From an uncultured Bacteroidales bacterium (GTDB taxonomy: Bacteria; Bacteroidota; Bacteroidia; Bacteroidales; Muribaculaceae), in the NCBI GenBank assembly GCA_900547755.1, contig URIC01000022.1, positions 1-32,895 of the forward strand: a stretch of DNA of 32,895 nucleotides, written 5' to 3'. The notes under the pieces were generated by a model, which made no database searches, had not been told where the DNA came from, and saw only the letters and a list, made by a program, of their open reading frames with translations. This document shows, piece by piece, positions 1 through 9,119 of the stretch; the first letter of the stretch is position 1; each line of letters begins with the position of its first letter. The position numbers were made by a program, and so were the translations under genes.

Positions 1-97
1 AATGGAATCAGTCCTAATTTTATCTCGCTTCAAAAAGTTTTATCGGACAGCAATATTTGATTTATTTATCGACGCATACCCTGCCTGTCGCGACATA
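1..97. other. Left-edge non-coding DNA, nothing recognised
   Basis: This AT-rich stretch lies beyond the korB terminator. I see no convincing reading frame, RNA gene or repeat in it. It is probably the space between korB and a neighbouring gene outside the window. Confidence 0.4.
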
Positions 98-100
98 CTA

Positions 101-145
101 AAACGGGGGCCGAGTCAAAATGAAATTTAGACTCGGCCCCCGTTT
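101..145 (-). terminator. Rho-independent terminator after korB
   Basis: Two perfect 16-base complementary arms (101-116 and 130-145, AAACGGGGGCCGAGTC and its complement) enclose a 13-base AT-rich loop. In the korB direction the stem ends in CCCCCGTTTT, giving a short U-tract. The hairpin begins 19 bases after the korB stop codon. The matching A-run on the other arm means it could also stop transcription from the opposite side, so a bidirectional role is possible. Confidence 0.85.
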
Positions 146-164
146 AGGTATATGGAAATTACTA

Positions 165-1178
165 TTATTTCACTTCCCAGGTCTCTTTTGTGCTGAGAAT
201 CATGTCGCGGAGGTTTTTCCAATTCTTCTTGGCCTTCACTTCGGTTACCTGCTGAGCTACTTCGGTTTCGTAGGTAGGAGCCTCAACATCGCGAATTACG
301 CCGATAGCCAGGGGAAGGGTCTTGCCGTCCATCATCGCGAGCTGCTGGTGCAGGAAGTTGGAAGGAGTGTGAGCGTCATGTACCAGCACATCGTCCAGTG
401 TGTAGCCGTCCTCGCCTATGGTCACGGCCTTGAGGCCGAAGCCATCCTGTACGAGGCCCTTCTCGTTGTTGTCGCCGAAGAGCATCTTCTCGCCATGACG
501 CAGATGGATGGTATGCTCGAAGCGCACGTCCTTGCCGGTGAGGCAAGAGTGGATGCCGTTGTTGAAGATGACGCAGTTCTGCAGGATTTCCACTACAGAA
601 GCTCCTTTGTGGGAGGCAGCTGCGTCCAGGACCTCGCGTGTAGTGTCCAGGGCCACGTCAATGCCGCGTGCGAAGAAGGTGCCGCGTGCGCCGAAACAAA
701 GCTCGGCGGGAATGAACGGGTCCTCGGTGGTGCCGTAGGGGCTGGACTTGGAGACGAAGCCACGGTCGGAGGTCGGTGAGTACTGACCCTTTGTAAGACC
801 GTAAATCTTGTTGTTGAAGAGGAGCATGTTGATGTCCACGTTGCGGCGGATGGCGTGTATGAAGTGGTTACCGCCGATAGCCAGGCCGTCGCCGTCGCCG
901 GAAATCTGCCATACGGTAAGCTCGGGGTTGGCGGTCTTTACGCCTGTGGCTATGGCTGCCGCACGTCCGTGGATGGTGTGCATGCCGTAAGTGTTCATGT
1001 AGTAGGGAAGACGGGAGGAGCAGCCTATACCGGACACCACTACTGTATTATGGGGAGCAACGCCAAGGTCGGCCATTGCCTTATGAAGTACGTTGAGGAT
1101 AGCGTGGTCGCCACAGCCGGGGCACCAGCGCACGCTCTGTTCGTTCTTGAAGTCTGAGGGCTGAAATTTATTTTCCAT
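165..1178 (-). CDS. korB: 2-oxoacid:ferredoxin oxidoreductase, beta subunit
   Basis: This is the thiamine-diphosphate-binding beta subunit of a 2-oxoacid:ferredoxin oxidoreductase (2-oxoglutarate type most likely), which decarboxylates a 2-oxoacid to acyl-CoA and passes electrons to ferredoxin in the cytoplasm. At 337 aa it has the expected length. Near the N-terminus it carries CPGCG (Cys19, Cys22) and a further Cys53, consistent with ligands of the single 4Fe-4S cluster of this family. The GDGDG motif (residues 94-98), followed by a conserved NNKIYGLTKGQ segment, marks the TPP/Mg site. The ATG at 1178 lies 9 bases after the korA stop, so the pair is co-transcribed. Substrate (2-oxoglutarate versus another 2-oxoacid) cannot be fixed from sequence alone. 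The gene ends just before a strong terminator. Confidence 0.93.
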   Translation of the reverse strand: MENKFQPSDFKNEQSVRWCPGCGDHAILNVLHKAMADLGVAPHNTVVVSGIGCSSRLPYYMNTYGMHTIHGRAAAIATGVKTANPELTVWQISGDGDGLAIGGNHFIHAIRRNVDINMLLFNNKIYGLTKGQYSPTSDRGFVSKSSPYGTTEDPFIPAELCFGARGTFFARGIDVALDTTREVLDAAASHKGASVVEILQNCVIFNNGIHSCLTGKDVRFEHTIHLRHGEKMLFGDNNEKGLVQDGFGLKAVTIGEDGYTLDDVLVHDAHTPSNFLHQQLAMMDGKTLPLAIGVIRDVEAPTYETEVAQQVTEVKAKKNWKNLRDMILSTKETWEVK

Positions 1179-1187
1179 GGTCGTGTC

Positions 1188-3038
1188 TTAGTCGTTTAAA
1201 ATATTTTTAACTCCGTCCACTATCTCTTTCACCATGAAGGGCTGGCCTTCAATCTTGTTGATACGACGTATGTCCTTGCCGTGCATCTTGCTCTGCAGAT
1301 AGTCGGCGAACATACCGGTATTGAGCTCGGCCACGATTATGTTGTCGAACTTGGCAAGTTCTTCAAGTGCATTCTTGGGCAGAGGATTGATGTAGCGGAA
1401 ATGCGCCAGAGCCACGGGAGTGCCCTCGGCGTTCAGCTCGTTGGCGGCGGTGAGCAGATGTCCGTAAGTACCGCCCCAGCCTACCAGTACGGTCTTGGCA
1501 CCGGTGTCGCCCTGAATCTTCAGTTCGGGGATGTCGTCGGCTATGCGGGCTATCTTGGCGGCGCGAATCTTTACCATCTTCTCATGGTTGGCGCCGTCGG
1601 TGGAGATTACGGAGGTGTTGAAGTCCTTCTCCAGGCCACCTACGCGGTGCTGGAAACCGGGAGTGCCGGGGAGAGCCCAGTAGCGTACCTGTGTCTCGGC
1701 GTCGCGGGCGTATGGCTTCCAGTCGGCTCCCATCTTGTCGGGGTCTACGAAATGGGGCTTGATGGCAGGGAAGTCCTCCTCCTCGGGAATACGCCATGCG
1801 GAGGAACCGTTGCCGATAAAGGCGTCGGTAAGCAGGATGACGGGAGTCATGTGTTCCAACGCGATACGGCAAGCCTCAAAAGCCATTGTGAAGCAGTCTG
1901 TGGGAGTAGCGGCAGCCACCACACAGAGAGGGCTCTCGCCGTTACGGCCATACAGAGCCTGCATCAGGTCGGTCTGCTCGGTTTTGGTAGGCAGACCGGT
2001 GGAGGGACCGCCACGCTGTACGTCAATAGCCACGAGGGGCAGCTCCGCCATTACCGCCAGGCCGAGAGCTTCGCTCTTTAGCGCCAGGCCGGGACCGGAA
2101 GTGGATGTGACAGCCAGAGAACCTGTATAGGCGGCGCCGATTGCCGAGCAGATGCCGGCTATCTCGTCCTCCATCTGGCAAGCCTTGACACCTAAGTCTT
2201 TACGCTTGGCCAGCTCATGCAGAATGTCGGTAGCGGGAGTGATGGGATATGAGCCGAGGAAGAGGGGACGGCCGCTCTTCTCGGATGCCATTACGAGACC
2301 CCAGGCAGTGGCGGTGTTGCCGTTAACGTCCGTGTATATACCGGGCTTCACAGACTCAGTCTCAATGCGATATGTAGGCATGGAGGCATGAGTGTTATGA
2401 CCATAGTCCCAACCGGCGCGGATTACCTTGGCGTTAGCCTCGTAGACTGCCGGTTTCTTGGCGAACTTGGCCTGGAGCTTGCGGAGAACGGCGTCCACGT
2501 CGCGGTCGAAGAGCCAGCAGACGATGCCCAGGGCAAGCATATTCTTGCATTTCAGGATGCTCTTGGGGTCCATGCCGGAGTCCTTGAGGGTCTCCTTGAG
2601 CAGAGTGGTCATGGGCACGAGCATGATTGTGTCGGGATTGATACCCAGTTCCTTGACGGGGTCGTCGGTCTTGTACAGAGCCTTCTTGAGGTCGGCGTCG
2701 CGGAAAGTGTCCGAGTCGCAGATAATGATACCGCCCTTCTTCAGGAACTTGAGGTTTGTCTTGAGGGCCGCAGGATTCATGGCAATGAGTACATCGGCCT
2801 CGTCGCCGGGGGTGTGTACGCCTTTACCGATATGCACCTGGAAACCGGACACACCTGAAAGGCTGCCCTGCGGGGCGCGTATCTCCGCCGGATAATCGGG
2901 GAAGGTGGAAATCTCGTTACCTTCGCCTGCACTTACGTTAGAGAAAATGTTACCGGCCAGCTGCATGCCGTCGCCGGAGTCACCGGAAAATCGGACTACT
3001 ACCCGGTCTAATGCTTTTACATTTGTATTTTCTAACAT
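1188..3038 (-). CDS. korA: 2-oxoacid:ferredoxin oxidoreductase, fused gamma-alpha subunit
   Basis: This is the large partner of KorB. The N-terminal part (about residues 10-195) is the gamma-type domain, recognisable by the GxSGDGM-like start (FSGDSGDGMQLAGN) and a PDYPAEIRAPQG segment. The rest is the alpha domain, with the pyrimidine-binding region around GSYPITPATDILHEL, a TSTSGPGLALKSEALG stretch and QRGGPSTGLPTKTEQ. The gamma-alpha fusion of about 616 aa is the usual arrangement for two-subunit enzymes of this family. No ferredoxin-like delta subunit is encoded next to it, which is also normal for the two-subunit type. A good Bacteroidota promoter lies about 95 bases upstream of the ATG at 3038, so korA-korB forms its own transcription unit ending at the hairpin at 101-145. 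Confidence 0.93.
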   Translation of the reverse strand: MLENTNVKALDRVVVRFSGDSGDGMQLAGNIFSNVSAGEGNEISTFPDYPAEIRAPQGSLSGVSGFQVHIGKGVHTPGDEADVLIAMNPAALKTNLKFLKKGGIIICDSDTFRDADLKKALYKTDDPVKELGINPDTIMLVPMTTLLKETLKDSGMDPKSILKCKNMLALGIVCWLFDRDVDAVLRKLQAKFAKKPAVYEANAKVIRAGWDYGHNTHASMPTYRIETESVKPGIYTDVNGNTATAWGLVMASEKSGRPLFLGSYPITPATDILHELAKRKDLGVKACQMEDEIAGICSAIGAAYTGSLAVTSTSGPGLALKSEALGLAVMAELPLVAIDVQRGGPSTGLPTKTEQTDLMQALYGRNGESPLCVVAAATPTDCFTMAFEACRIALEHMTPVILLTDAFIGNGSSAWRIPEEEDFPAIKPHFVDPDKMGADWKPYARDAETQVRYWALPGTPGFQHRVGGLEKDFNTSVISTDGANHEKMVKIRAAKIARIADDIPELKIQGDTGAKTVLVGWGGTYGHLLTAANELNAEGTPVALAHFRYINPLPKNALEELAKFDNIIVAELNTGMFADYLQSKMHGKDIRRINKIEGQPFMVKEIVDGVKNILND

Positions 3039-3130
3039 AGAAATTATATGTTGTTGATTATTACCGTATTAACACTGAATTATGTATGCTGAGAAGCACC
3101 GCCGGAGGACTTCCGGACGTAAATTCGCTG

Positions 3131-3162
3131 CAAAGTTACAAATTAAATTATTCATAAGCCAA
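3131..3162 (-). promoter_or_regulatory. Bacteroidota-type promoter of korAB
   Basis: On the minus strand the sequence TAACTTTG (3131-3138) matches the -7 consensus TAnnTTTG exactly. It is preceded, 20 bases upstream, by TTGG (3159-3162), a reasonable -33 element. The spacing fits the 19-21 bases known for Bacteroides sigma-ABfr promoters. Transcription would start near 3124, leaving a leader of about 85 bases before korA. Confidence 0.75.
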
Positions 3163-3207
3163 CTAAATCGGACACAAAATTCGCAAAATTTCAGTGACAA
3201 AGAGAAA

Positions 3208-3243
3208 CGGACCCGTGTCAGAATGAAAGCTGACACGGGTCCG
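3208..3243 (-). terminator. Rho-independent terminator downstream of rnr
   Basis: Perfect 14-base arms (3208-3221, CGGACCCGTGTCAG; 3230-3243) enclose an 8-base loop. In the rnr direction they are followed by TTTCTCTTTG, a T-rich run. The hairpin lies about 110 bases past the rnr stop codon and just upstream of the korA promoter, so it insulates the two units. The intervening 3'-UTR also contains CTGTCTTGACAG (3304-3315), a small palindrome of unknown meaning. Confidence 0.85.
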
Positions 3244-3354
3244 GACAGGACATTTCGGGAACACCGACTGTCAATATGATACAAAACACCCGTCAACAGA
3301 GGTCTGTCTTGACAGCGCGGTTATATTTTTACCATAACATAGGCCGGTGCTGGT

Positions 3355-5649
3355 TCAACGGCGGGATTTGCGGCGTTTTTTAGCGCCGTGGCGGCCTCCG
3401 CTCGGGCGATAGGCTGTCTGGCGCGAGTTCTTGCCCTGACGGCCTCCGGAACGTCCTTTGGACGTTTCCTGGCGAGGACGCAACGGCTGTCCGTCATCGC
3501 TCATCAAGGCAAAGTCAAGCTGCTTGCGGTCCAGGTCGGCACGCGCCACCTGGACGCGGACACGGTCGCCGAGGGTATAAGTGGTGTGGTGACGGCGTCC
3601 TGTCAGGCAGTAGTTCTTCTCGTCGTAGTCATAGAAGTCGTCGGCCAAATCGCGCACGGGCACCAGACCCTCGCACATATTCTCGTCCAGCTCCACATAC
3701 AGGCCCCATTCGGTGACACCGCTTATGACGCCGCCGTAGACCTCGCCGATACGTTCCTGCATATATTCCACCTGCTTGTATTTGATAGAGGCACGCTCGG
3801 CGTTGGCGGCAAGCTGCTCCATTTCCGACGAGTGCTTGCACAGGTCTTCCAGTTTCTGCACATCCACGGAACGCCCCTTGTCGAGGTAGCGGGCCAAAAG
3901 ACGATGTACCATCATGTCGGGATAGCGGCGGATGGGTGATGTGAAGTGGGTATAATAATCAAAGGCAAGGCCATAGTGACCTATGTTGACAGTGGTGTAA
4001 ACAGCCTTGGCCATGGAGCGTATGGCCAGCATAGCCAGCATATTCTCCTCGCCTTTGCCCTTGATGTCGCTCAGCAGCTTGTTTATGGACTTGTTCACCG
4101 CCCTCTCGCTGCCGTCGGTCTTGACCTTGTAGCCGAAGCGCGAGGCTATGAGCGCGAGGTTGGCGAGCTTCTCCACGTCGGGCTTGTCATGCACGCGATA
4201 GACGAAAGTCTTGGCCTTGGAGGGCTTCTTGCCGGGGAGGCGGCGCACCGTCTCACTGCCGATGAACTCGGCCACGGTACGGTTGGCCAGAAGCATAAAT
4301 TCCTCAATCAGTTTGTTGGCGTCCTTGCTCTCCTTGAAGTAGACGTGAGTGGGTTTGCCGGTTTCATCGATATCGAAGCGTACCTCCGCCCTCTCGAAGT
4401 CCACGGCACCCTCCTCAAAACGGCGGGCACGCAGTTTCTTCGCCATATCGTTGAGTATTACCAGCTCTTTAGTGTAGTCCCCCTCCCCTTTCTCTATGCG
4501 CTCCTGAGCCTCCTCGTAAGTGAAGCGGCGGTCGCTGCGAATCACAGTGCGCCCTATTCGTTTATTCACCACATTGGCTTCGGTGTCCAGCTCGAAGATA
4601 GCGGAGAAAGTCAGTTTCTCCTCATCGGGTCGCAAGGAACAGATGCCGTTGGAAAGGTGTTCCGGGAGCATGGGGATAGTGCGGTCCACAAGGTAGACGG
4701 AGGTGGCGCGGCTCTGCGCCTCCTTGTTAATGATAGACGTCGGGGTTACGTAGTGTGTGACGTCGGCGATATGCACGCCTACTTCCACGTTGCCGTTTGC
4801 CAGACGCCGTATGGAAAGAGCATCGTCAAAGTCTTTGGCATCTTTGGGGTCAATGGTAAATGTGGTCACACCCCGGAAGTCCTCGCGGCGACTTACCTCC
4901 TCCGGAGTGATGCCTGCATCTATCTTGTCGGCGGCTTTCTCCACATTGGCGGGATAGCGGTACGGCAGACCGAACTCAGCGAGGATGGCGTGCATCTCGG
5001 CGGTATTGTCACCTTTCCGCCCTAAGATGTCCACAATCTCGCCACGGGGATTCATCTCGTCATCGTTCCAGCGGGTAATGCGGACTATGGCTTTATCCCC
5101 GTCCTTGCCGCCTTTGAGCTTACCCCTGGGGATAATTATGTCGGCGGCCAGGAATTTGGAGTCGGTGACGAGAGCGGCATAGTTGCCTTCTACTTTAAGG
5201 GTGCCTATAAATACCTGGTCTTTCTCTTCCACGATTTCCACCACTTTGGCCTCGGGGTCCTGCCCTTTGCGTGCGGCGGAGATTACGACACGCACTTTGT
5301 CACCGTTGAGGGCGTGCATGGAGTTGCGCTCGGCCACCATGATTGGTTCGTCGTCTATGAGGACCGCGTTGCGGCCATTGCTCCGGCGCACGAAGGTGCC
5401 TATGCTCTCGCTGCCCCTGTCGCTCTTGGCTTTGTATCGGCCAAGGGATATTTCGGCTATGTCGCCGACGGCTGCCAGTTCATCCAGTACATTGATGATG
5501 TCCATGCGCGAGGCCGGAGATGTGGCGTCAATGGCGAAGGCGAGTTGCTTATAGTTGAATGCCTGTTTGCTCTCTTTCTGCAGGAAGGCGAGGATGCGCT
5601 CGGCTATCTCTGATTTCTTGAGCCTTTTGGGCTTTGTCTGTTTATTCAT
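3355..5649 (-). CDS. rnr: Ribonuclease R, 3'-5' exoribonuclease
   Basis: RNase R degrades structured RNA processively from the 3' end in mRNA turnover and rRNA quality control. The 764-aa protein has an N-terminal winged-helix-like segment (residues about 10-70), cold-shock-type OB folds (about 80-215), the RNB catalytic domain with the acidic motif DPKDAKDFDD (267-276) that binds the two metals, and a C-terminal S1 domain (about 635-715). The last 49 residues form a Lys/Arg/Gly-rich tail ending in KKRRKSRR; basic tails are known in RNase R and aid duplex binding. The ATG at 5649 is 99 bases from the recO stop. That gap is AT-rich, but I could not find a convincing promoter in it. The transcript ends at the hairpin at 3208-3243. 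Confidence 0.95.
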   Translation of the reverse strand: MNKQTKPKRLKKSEIAERILAFLQKESKQAFNYKQLAFAIDATSPASRMDIINVLDELAAVGDIAEISLGRYKAKSDRGSESIGTFVRRSNGRNAVLIDDEPIMVAERNSMHALNGDKVRVVISAARKGQDPEAKVVEIVEEKDQVFIGTLKVEGNYAALVTDSKFLAADIIIPRGKLKGGKDGDKAIVRITRWNDDEMNPRGEIVDILGRKGDNTAEMHAILAEFGLPYRYPANVEKAADKIDAGITPEEVSRREDFRGVTTFTIDPKDAKDFDDALSIRRLANGNVEVGVHIADVTHYVTPTSIINKEAQSRATSVYLVDRTIPMLPEHLSNGICSLRPDEEKLTFSAIFELDTEANVVNKRIGRTVIRSDRRFTYEEAQERIEKGEGDYTKELVILNDMAKKLRARRFEEGAVDFERAEVRFDIDETGKPTHVYFKESKDANKLIEEFMLLANRTVAEFIGSETVRRLPGKKPSKAKTFVYRVHDKPDVEKLANLALIASRFGYKVKTDGSERAVNKSINKLLSDIKGKGEENMLAMLAIRSMAKAVYTTVNIGHYGLAFDYYTHFTSPIRRYPDMMVHRLLARYLDKGRSVDVQKLEDLCKHSSEMEQLAANAERASIKYKQVEYMQERIGEVYGGVISGVTEWGLYVELDENMCEGLVPVRDLADDFYDYDEKNYCLTGRRHHTTYTLGDRVRVQVARADLDRKQLDFALMSDDGQPLRPRQETSKGRSGGRQGKNSRQTAYRPSGGRHGAKKRRKSRR

Positions 5650-5748
5650 ATATATTTGCGGGTTATATCTTTATTAAATAACGTGAAAATAGGGCCTTTT
5701 GTCTCAAAGAGTGATGCGATTTTATCTAACCTTCTTATATTCAATAAC

Positions 5749-6474
5749 TTAAGCAAAGAGAGATGACAACACCTCGGCTGAGTGAAGGGTACCGAGGCCG
5801 GGGAAATGGATGCTCCAGTAGCGGAGCATCCCGCTGAGGATAGCCTCGCGCTGCGTCCGGTTAAGGCGCAGGCGGTGCATATTGGCATAGTTAAGGCGAC
5901 TCAGCAACAGGGGGATACGTGCGTTCTCCCCTAACAGAATGTCCTTATGCCCCGGGTGCAGACGCGAGTAGATGCCTGCGCGCATATCGAAGAGGGAACC
6001 GGGCGTGTATGTCTCAAGGTCTGGCGCCACACCCATGAAGGTGGCGAGCGACGCGAGGAAGGTCAGGTGAAAATTGGCGGGTGAGCCTCCGAGGGTGTCA
6101 AGGACAATGAGGCTGCGCGAAATGAACCGGAAGATGAGTCGGTCCGGCTCGGCTTCACGCAGCAGCTTGGTGAGAAATTCGGCCAAGAATATGCCAATAG
6201 CGTTCTTCACCGGCGAGAAGTACAGGTCTCTGTAACTGTATGCAAAGGCAATGCCTCTGGGACGCAGCAATTCCCGGGTGGCGGAGAGATTGCACTCAAA
6301 CTCTATCTGCGCAAGGGGCATTGTGAGGGCGGCGATGCGGCGCGCACTTTTGCCGCTGCCCGTACTCACGGCTAAGGAGAGTCGCCCACGCGTGGAGGTG
6401 TACACGCTCACGACGAGTGTACGGTCGGAGTGGCGGACGGCGCTCAGTACTATGCCTTGCAGTTTTTCAGTCAT
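5749..6474 (-). CDS. recO: DNA repair protein RecO
   Basis: RecO works with RecR (and RecF) to load RecA onto SSB-coated single-stranded DNA during gap and break repair. The 241-aa protein has an N-terminal OB-fold region (residues about 1-80, starting MTEKLQGIVL) and a helical C-terminal part containing the RecO-typical segment FSPVKNAIGIFLAEFLTKLLREAEPD. I see no CxxC zinc-binding cysteines, as is usual in Bacteroidota RecO. Its start overlaps the end of uvrC by 8 bases, which indicates translational coupling and shared expression of two repair genes. Confidence 0.88.
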   Translation of the reverse strand: MTEKLQGIVLSAVRHSDRTLVVSVYTSTRGRLSLAVSTGSGKSARRIAALTMPLAQIEFECNLSATRELLRPRGIAFAYSYRDLYFSPVKNAIGIFLAEFLTKLLREAEPDRLIFRFISRSLIVLDTLGGSPANFHLTFLASLATFMGVAPDLETYTPGSLFDMRAGIYSRLHPGHKDILLGENARIPLLLSRLNYANMHRLRLNRTQREAILSGMLRYWSIHFPGLGTLHSAEVLSSLFA

Positions 6475-8563
6475 CGGCGAATGATGGCGTGGATGTATTT
6501 ACCGATTCGCTGCCGATAGCTTCTTTTATCAGACGGGCTTTGGCCGGACCTATCACTTCGGCTATATCATCTTCGGGAGCAAGACGTATGCGTTTCACAC
6601 TCTTGAAGTGCTTTATCAGTGCGGATATAGTACTCGGTCCTATCCCCTTGATGGTATCCAGCACCGATGCAATCTGCCCTTTGCTGCGGCGGTCCCGGTG
6701 GAATGTGATGCCGAAGCGGTGGGCCTCGTCTCGCAAGTGCTGAACTACCCTCAGGCTCTCGCTCTTTTTGTCTATGTAGAGCGGGATAGTGTCCCCCGGG
6801 AAATAAATCTCTTCAAGACGTTTGGCAATGCCTATGAGCGCGACTTTACCGCGTATGCCCATCTCATCGAAGGCTTCCACGGCGGCATTGAGCTGTCCCT
6901 TGCCGCCATCCACCACCACAAGCTGAGGCAGCTCCTCGCCTTCGGCCATCAGGCGTGTGTAACGACGGTGCAACACCTCTTTCATCGAAGCGAAGTCATC
7001 GGCGCCCACCACTGTCTTGATAGTGAAGTGACGGTAGTCTCTGCGGGAGGGTTTGCCGTTGCGGAATACCACGCAGCTGGCCACGGGATTCGTGCCCTGG
7101 ATATTGGAGTTGTCGAAACATTCTATGTGGCGGGGCTCCTCGTTAAGGCGGAAGTCATTTTTCATGCGTGTCATTAGGCGCTCCACAGCCTGTTCGGGGT
7201 CGCGTTTGTCGGCTTCTTTCTCTTTGTCAAGACGGAAGCGAGACACATTCTTAAGGCCCACGTCAAGGAGTTTCTTTCGGTCGCCTCGCTGAGGAACTAT
7301 GAAATCGACACCGTCGAACTCCATATCCGGCAAGAAGGGAACTATCACTTCACCCTCGAATCGGCGCTCGAACCGCCGCTCTATCTCGCCGATAGACATG
7401 GACAGTATCTGCTCGCGGCTCTCGTCCATACGCTTGCGATATTCAAGAGTAAGACTCCGCACCACCGCTCCATGACGTATGTGCATGAAATTGACGTATG
7501 CGGCCTTGAAGTTTTCATCGTATGCAAAGACGTCGTATTCGTGTTCATCGGGAGGAACGATAGTGCACTTGGCCTGATATTTTTCCACCAGTTCGTAGCG
7601 TCGCTTTACTTCCTGCGCTTCTTCAAATTTCCACTTAGCGCTCAGAGACTCCATTTCATCGCGCAGATAACGGAGCAAGGAGGCGGTCTCACCGTTCAGG
7701 ATTCTGCGTATACGGGCTATATATTCGCCGTATTCATCGGTGGATACAAGTCCCATACAGGCTCCTCCGCATTTCTTGATATGATAATCCAGGCACAGAC
7801 GGACTTTGCCGCGCTCTATGAAACCCTTGTCAATGAAATGGCGGCAGCTACGTATCGGGAATACTTCGCGTATAAGGTCCAGCACGGCCTTGGCGCTACT
7901 GACATTGGCATACGGGCCATAGTAGCGTCCCTTCACCTCTCCCTTGTCGCGAGTAAGAAATACGCGAGGGTAAGGTTCGTTGGTGACTACAATCCAGGGA
8001 TAGGATTTGTCATCCTTCAGCAATATGTTGTAATGCGGCTGATATTCCTTAATCATCGCGTCCTCCAGGTGGAGGGCGTCTTCCTCGGTAGCCACGACGA
8101 CAAACCGCAGGTCGGCTATGCCGCGCACCAACAGATTTGTCTTTGTGGAGTCATGGCGACGGTTAAAGTAAGAGGAAACGCGACGCTTCAGCCGCTTTGC
8201 CTTACCCACATATATCACCTTGCCGGCACGGTTCAGATACATATACACGCCGGGGTCATCAGGCAGAGAAAGTATTTTCTCTCTAAGCACCGGACCGGGC
8301 CGGTTGTAGAATATGTCGGTATTACTACGTTTGGCATCAATCTCAAGCGGCACCTCGGAAGCATGGTCTATCTGACGCCCCACGGCCGACAAAACGGCAT
8401 TTTCATCAGCGGAAAGAGGAATGGAGACATTATTCTGCCGCGAGACGACACCGGTGTCTTCATCGGGACACGAAGCCGGGGAATTTTCGATGGAACCGAC
8501 TGCCGGCACCGAAAACTCCCCTACTCTCTTACGGGATTTACGACTTCGTATGTTTTCCGCCAT
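6467..8563 (-). CDS. uvrC: Excinuclease ABC subunit C with N-terminal extension
   Basis: UvrC makes the two incisions flanking a bulky DNA lesion in the UvrABC pathway. Recognisable parts are the GIY-YIG nuclease domain (GVY at 105-107, YVG at 118-120, followed by KAKRLKRRVSSYF), a UVR motif that contacts UvrB (around LRDEMESLSAKWKFEEA), the RNase H-like C-terminal nuclease (CFDNSNIQGTNPVAS, LVVVDGGKGQL) and a helix-hairpin-helix end (DTIKGIGPSTISALIKHF). At 698 aa it is about 85-90 residues longer than usual because the family start would lie near residue 93. The extra N-terminus is Ser/Arg/Pro/Asp-rich. No internal ATG precedes the nuclease domain; only a GTG at codon 92 could give a family-length product. 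It lies 27 bases after apt and overlaps recO. Confidence 0.93.
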   Translation of the reverse strand: MAENIRSRKSRKRVGEFSVPAVGSIENSPASCPDEDTGVVSRQNNVSIPLSADENAVLSAVGRQIDHASEVPLEIDAKRSNTDIFYNRPGPVLREKILSLPDDPGVYMYLNRAGKVIYVGKAKRLKRRVSSYFNRRHDSTKTNLLVRGIADLRFVVVATEEDALHLEDAMIKEYQPHYNILLKDDKSYPWIVVTNEPYPRVFLTRDKGEVKGRYYGPYANVSSAKAVLDLIREVFPIRSCRHFIDKGFIERGKVRLCLDYHIKKCGGACMGLVSTDEYGEYIARIRRILNGETASLLRYLRDEMESLSAKWKFEEAQEVKRRYELVEKYQAKCTIVPPDEHEYDVFAYDENFKAAYVNFMHIRHGAVVRSLTLEYRKRMDESREQILSMSIGEIERRFERRFEGEVIVPFLPDMEFDGVDFIVPQRGDRKKLLDVGLKNVSRFRLDKEKEADKRDPEQAVERLMTRMKNDFRLNEEPRHIECFDNSNIQGTNPVASCVVFRNGKPSRRDYRHFTIKTVVGADDFASMKEVLHRRYTRLMAEGEELPQLVVVDGGKGQLNAAVEAFDEMGIRGKVALIGIAKRLEEIYFPGDTIPLYIDKKSESLRVVQHLRDEAHRFGITFHRDRRSKGQIASVLDTIKGIGPSTISALIKHFKSVKRIRLAPEDDIAEVIGPAKARLIKEAIGSESVNTSTPSFADD

Positions 8564-8590
8564 TTGCGTTTTCCGTCCGCTTTTCAGTTG

Positions 8591-9115
8591 TCAATATTTG
8601 AGGAGCGATGTCACTTCCACATCCTCAGGGAATTTCTCGCGTCCTTTCAACGCTTCGAGTTCAACGATGAAGTTAATGTAAATCTTTTTAGGATTGAGGC
8701 TCTTCACCAACTCGTAACAGGCAGCCATAGTTCCACCGGTAGCGAGCAAGTCATCATGCAGCACCACCACATCATTTTCGTTGATTGCATCCGAGTGCAG
8801 TTCAATCATATCCACACCATATTCTTTGGCATAGGATTTTTTGATTGTCACAGCAGGAAGTTTTCCGGGCTTACGGGCCGGCACGAAACCACAGCCAAGT
8901 TCGTAGGCAAGGATAGAGCCGCAGATGAATCCACGGCTTTCGATACCGACAACCTTAGTAACCCCTTTATCCTTATAAAGCTCGCGCAGCGCCTCGCTGG
9001 CGAGATGAAGGGCCTCCCCATTCTTAATCATAGTCGTCAGGTCTCGGAAGATAATTCCTTTGGTGGGGAAATCAGGAATGTCTCGAATGGTTCCTTTCAG
9101 ATTTTCAAGATTCAT
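8591..9115 (-). CDS. apt: Adenine phosphoribosyltransferase
   Basis: Apt salvages adenine by transferring it onto PRPP to make AMP in the cytoplasm. The 174-aa length is typical. The PRPP-binding loop is clear (VVLHDDLLATGGT, residues 117-129), as are the N-terminal IRDIPDFPTKGIIFRDLT segment and the GIESRGFICG block of this family. The gene is first after the gap that separates it from mnmG. Its leader contains two abutting palindromes, including a parS-type site whose near edge is only 18 bases from the start codon, so a bound protein could affect its transcription. uvrC follows 27 bases downstream. Confidence 0.95.
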   Translation of the reverse strand: MNLENLKGTIRDIPDFPTKGIIFRDLTTMIKNGEALHLASEALRELYKDKGVTKVVGIESRGFICGSILAYELGCGFVPARKPGKLPAVTIKKSYAKEYGVDMIELHSDAINENDVVVLHDDLLATGGTMAACYELVKSLNPKKIYINFIVELEALKGREKFPEDVEVTSLLKY

Positions 9116-9119
9116 AGGT

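Noticed and set aside
3082..3279. Small plus-strand reading frame of 65 codons
   Set aside because: It runs across the korA promoter and the rnr terminator, has an odd composition, and has no promoter or leader of its own.
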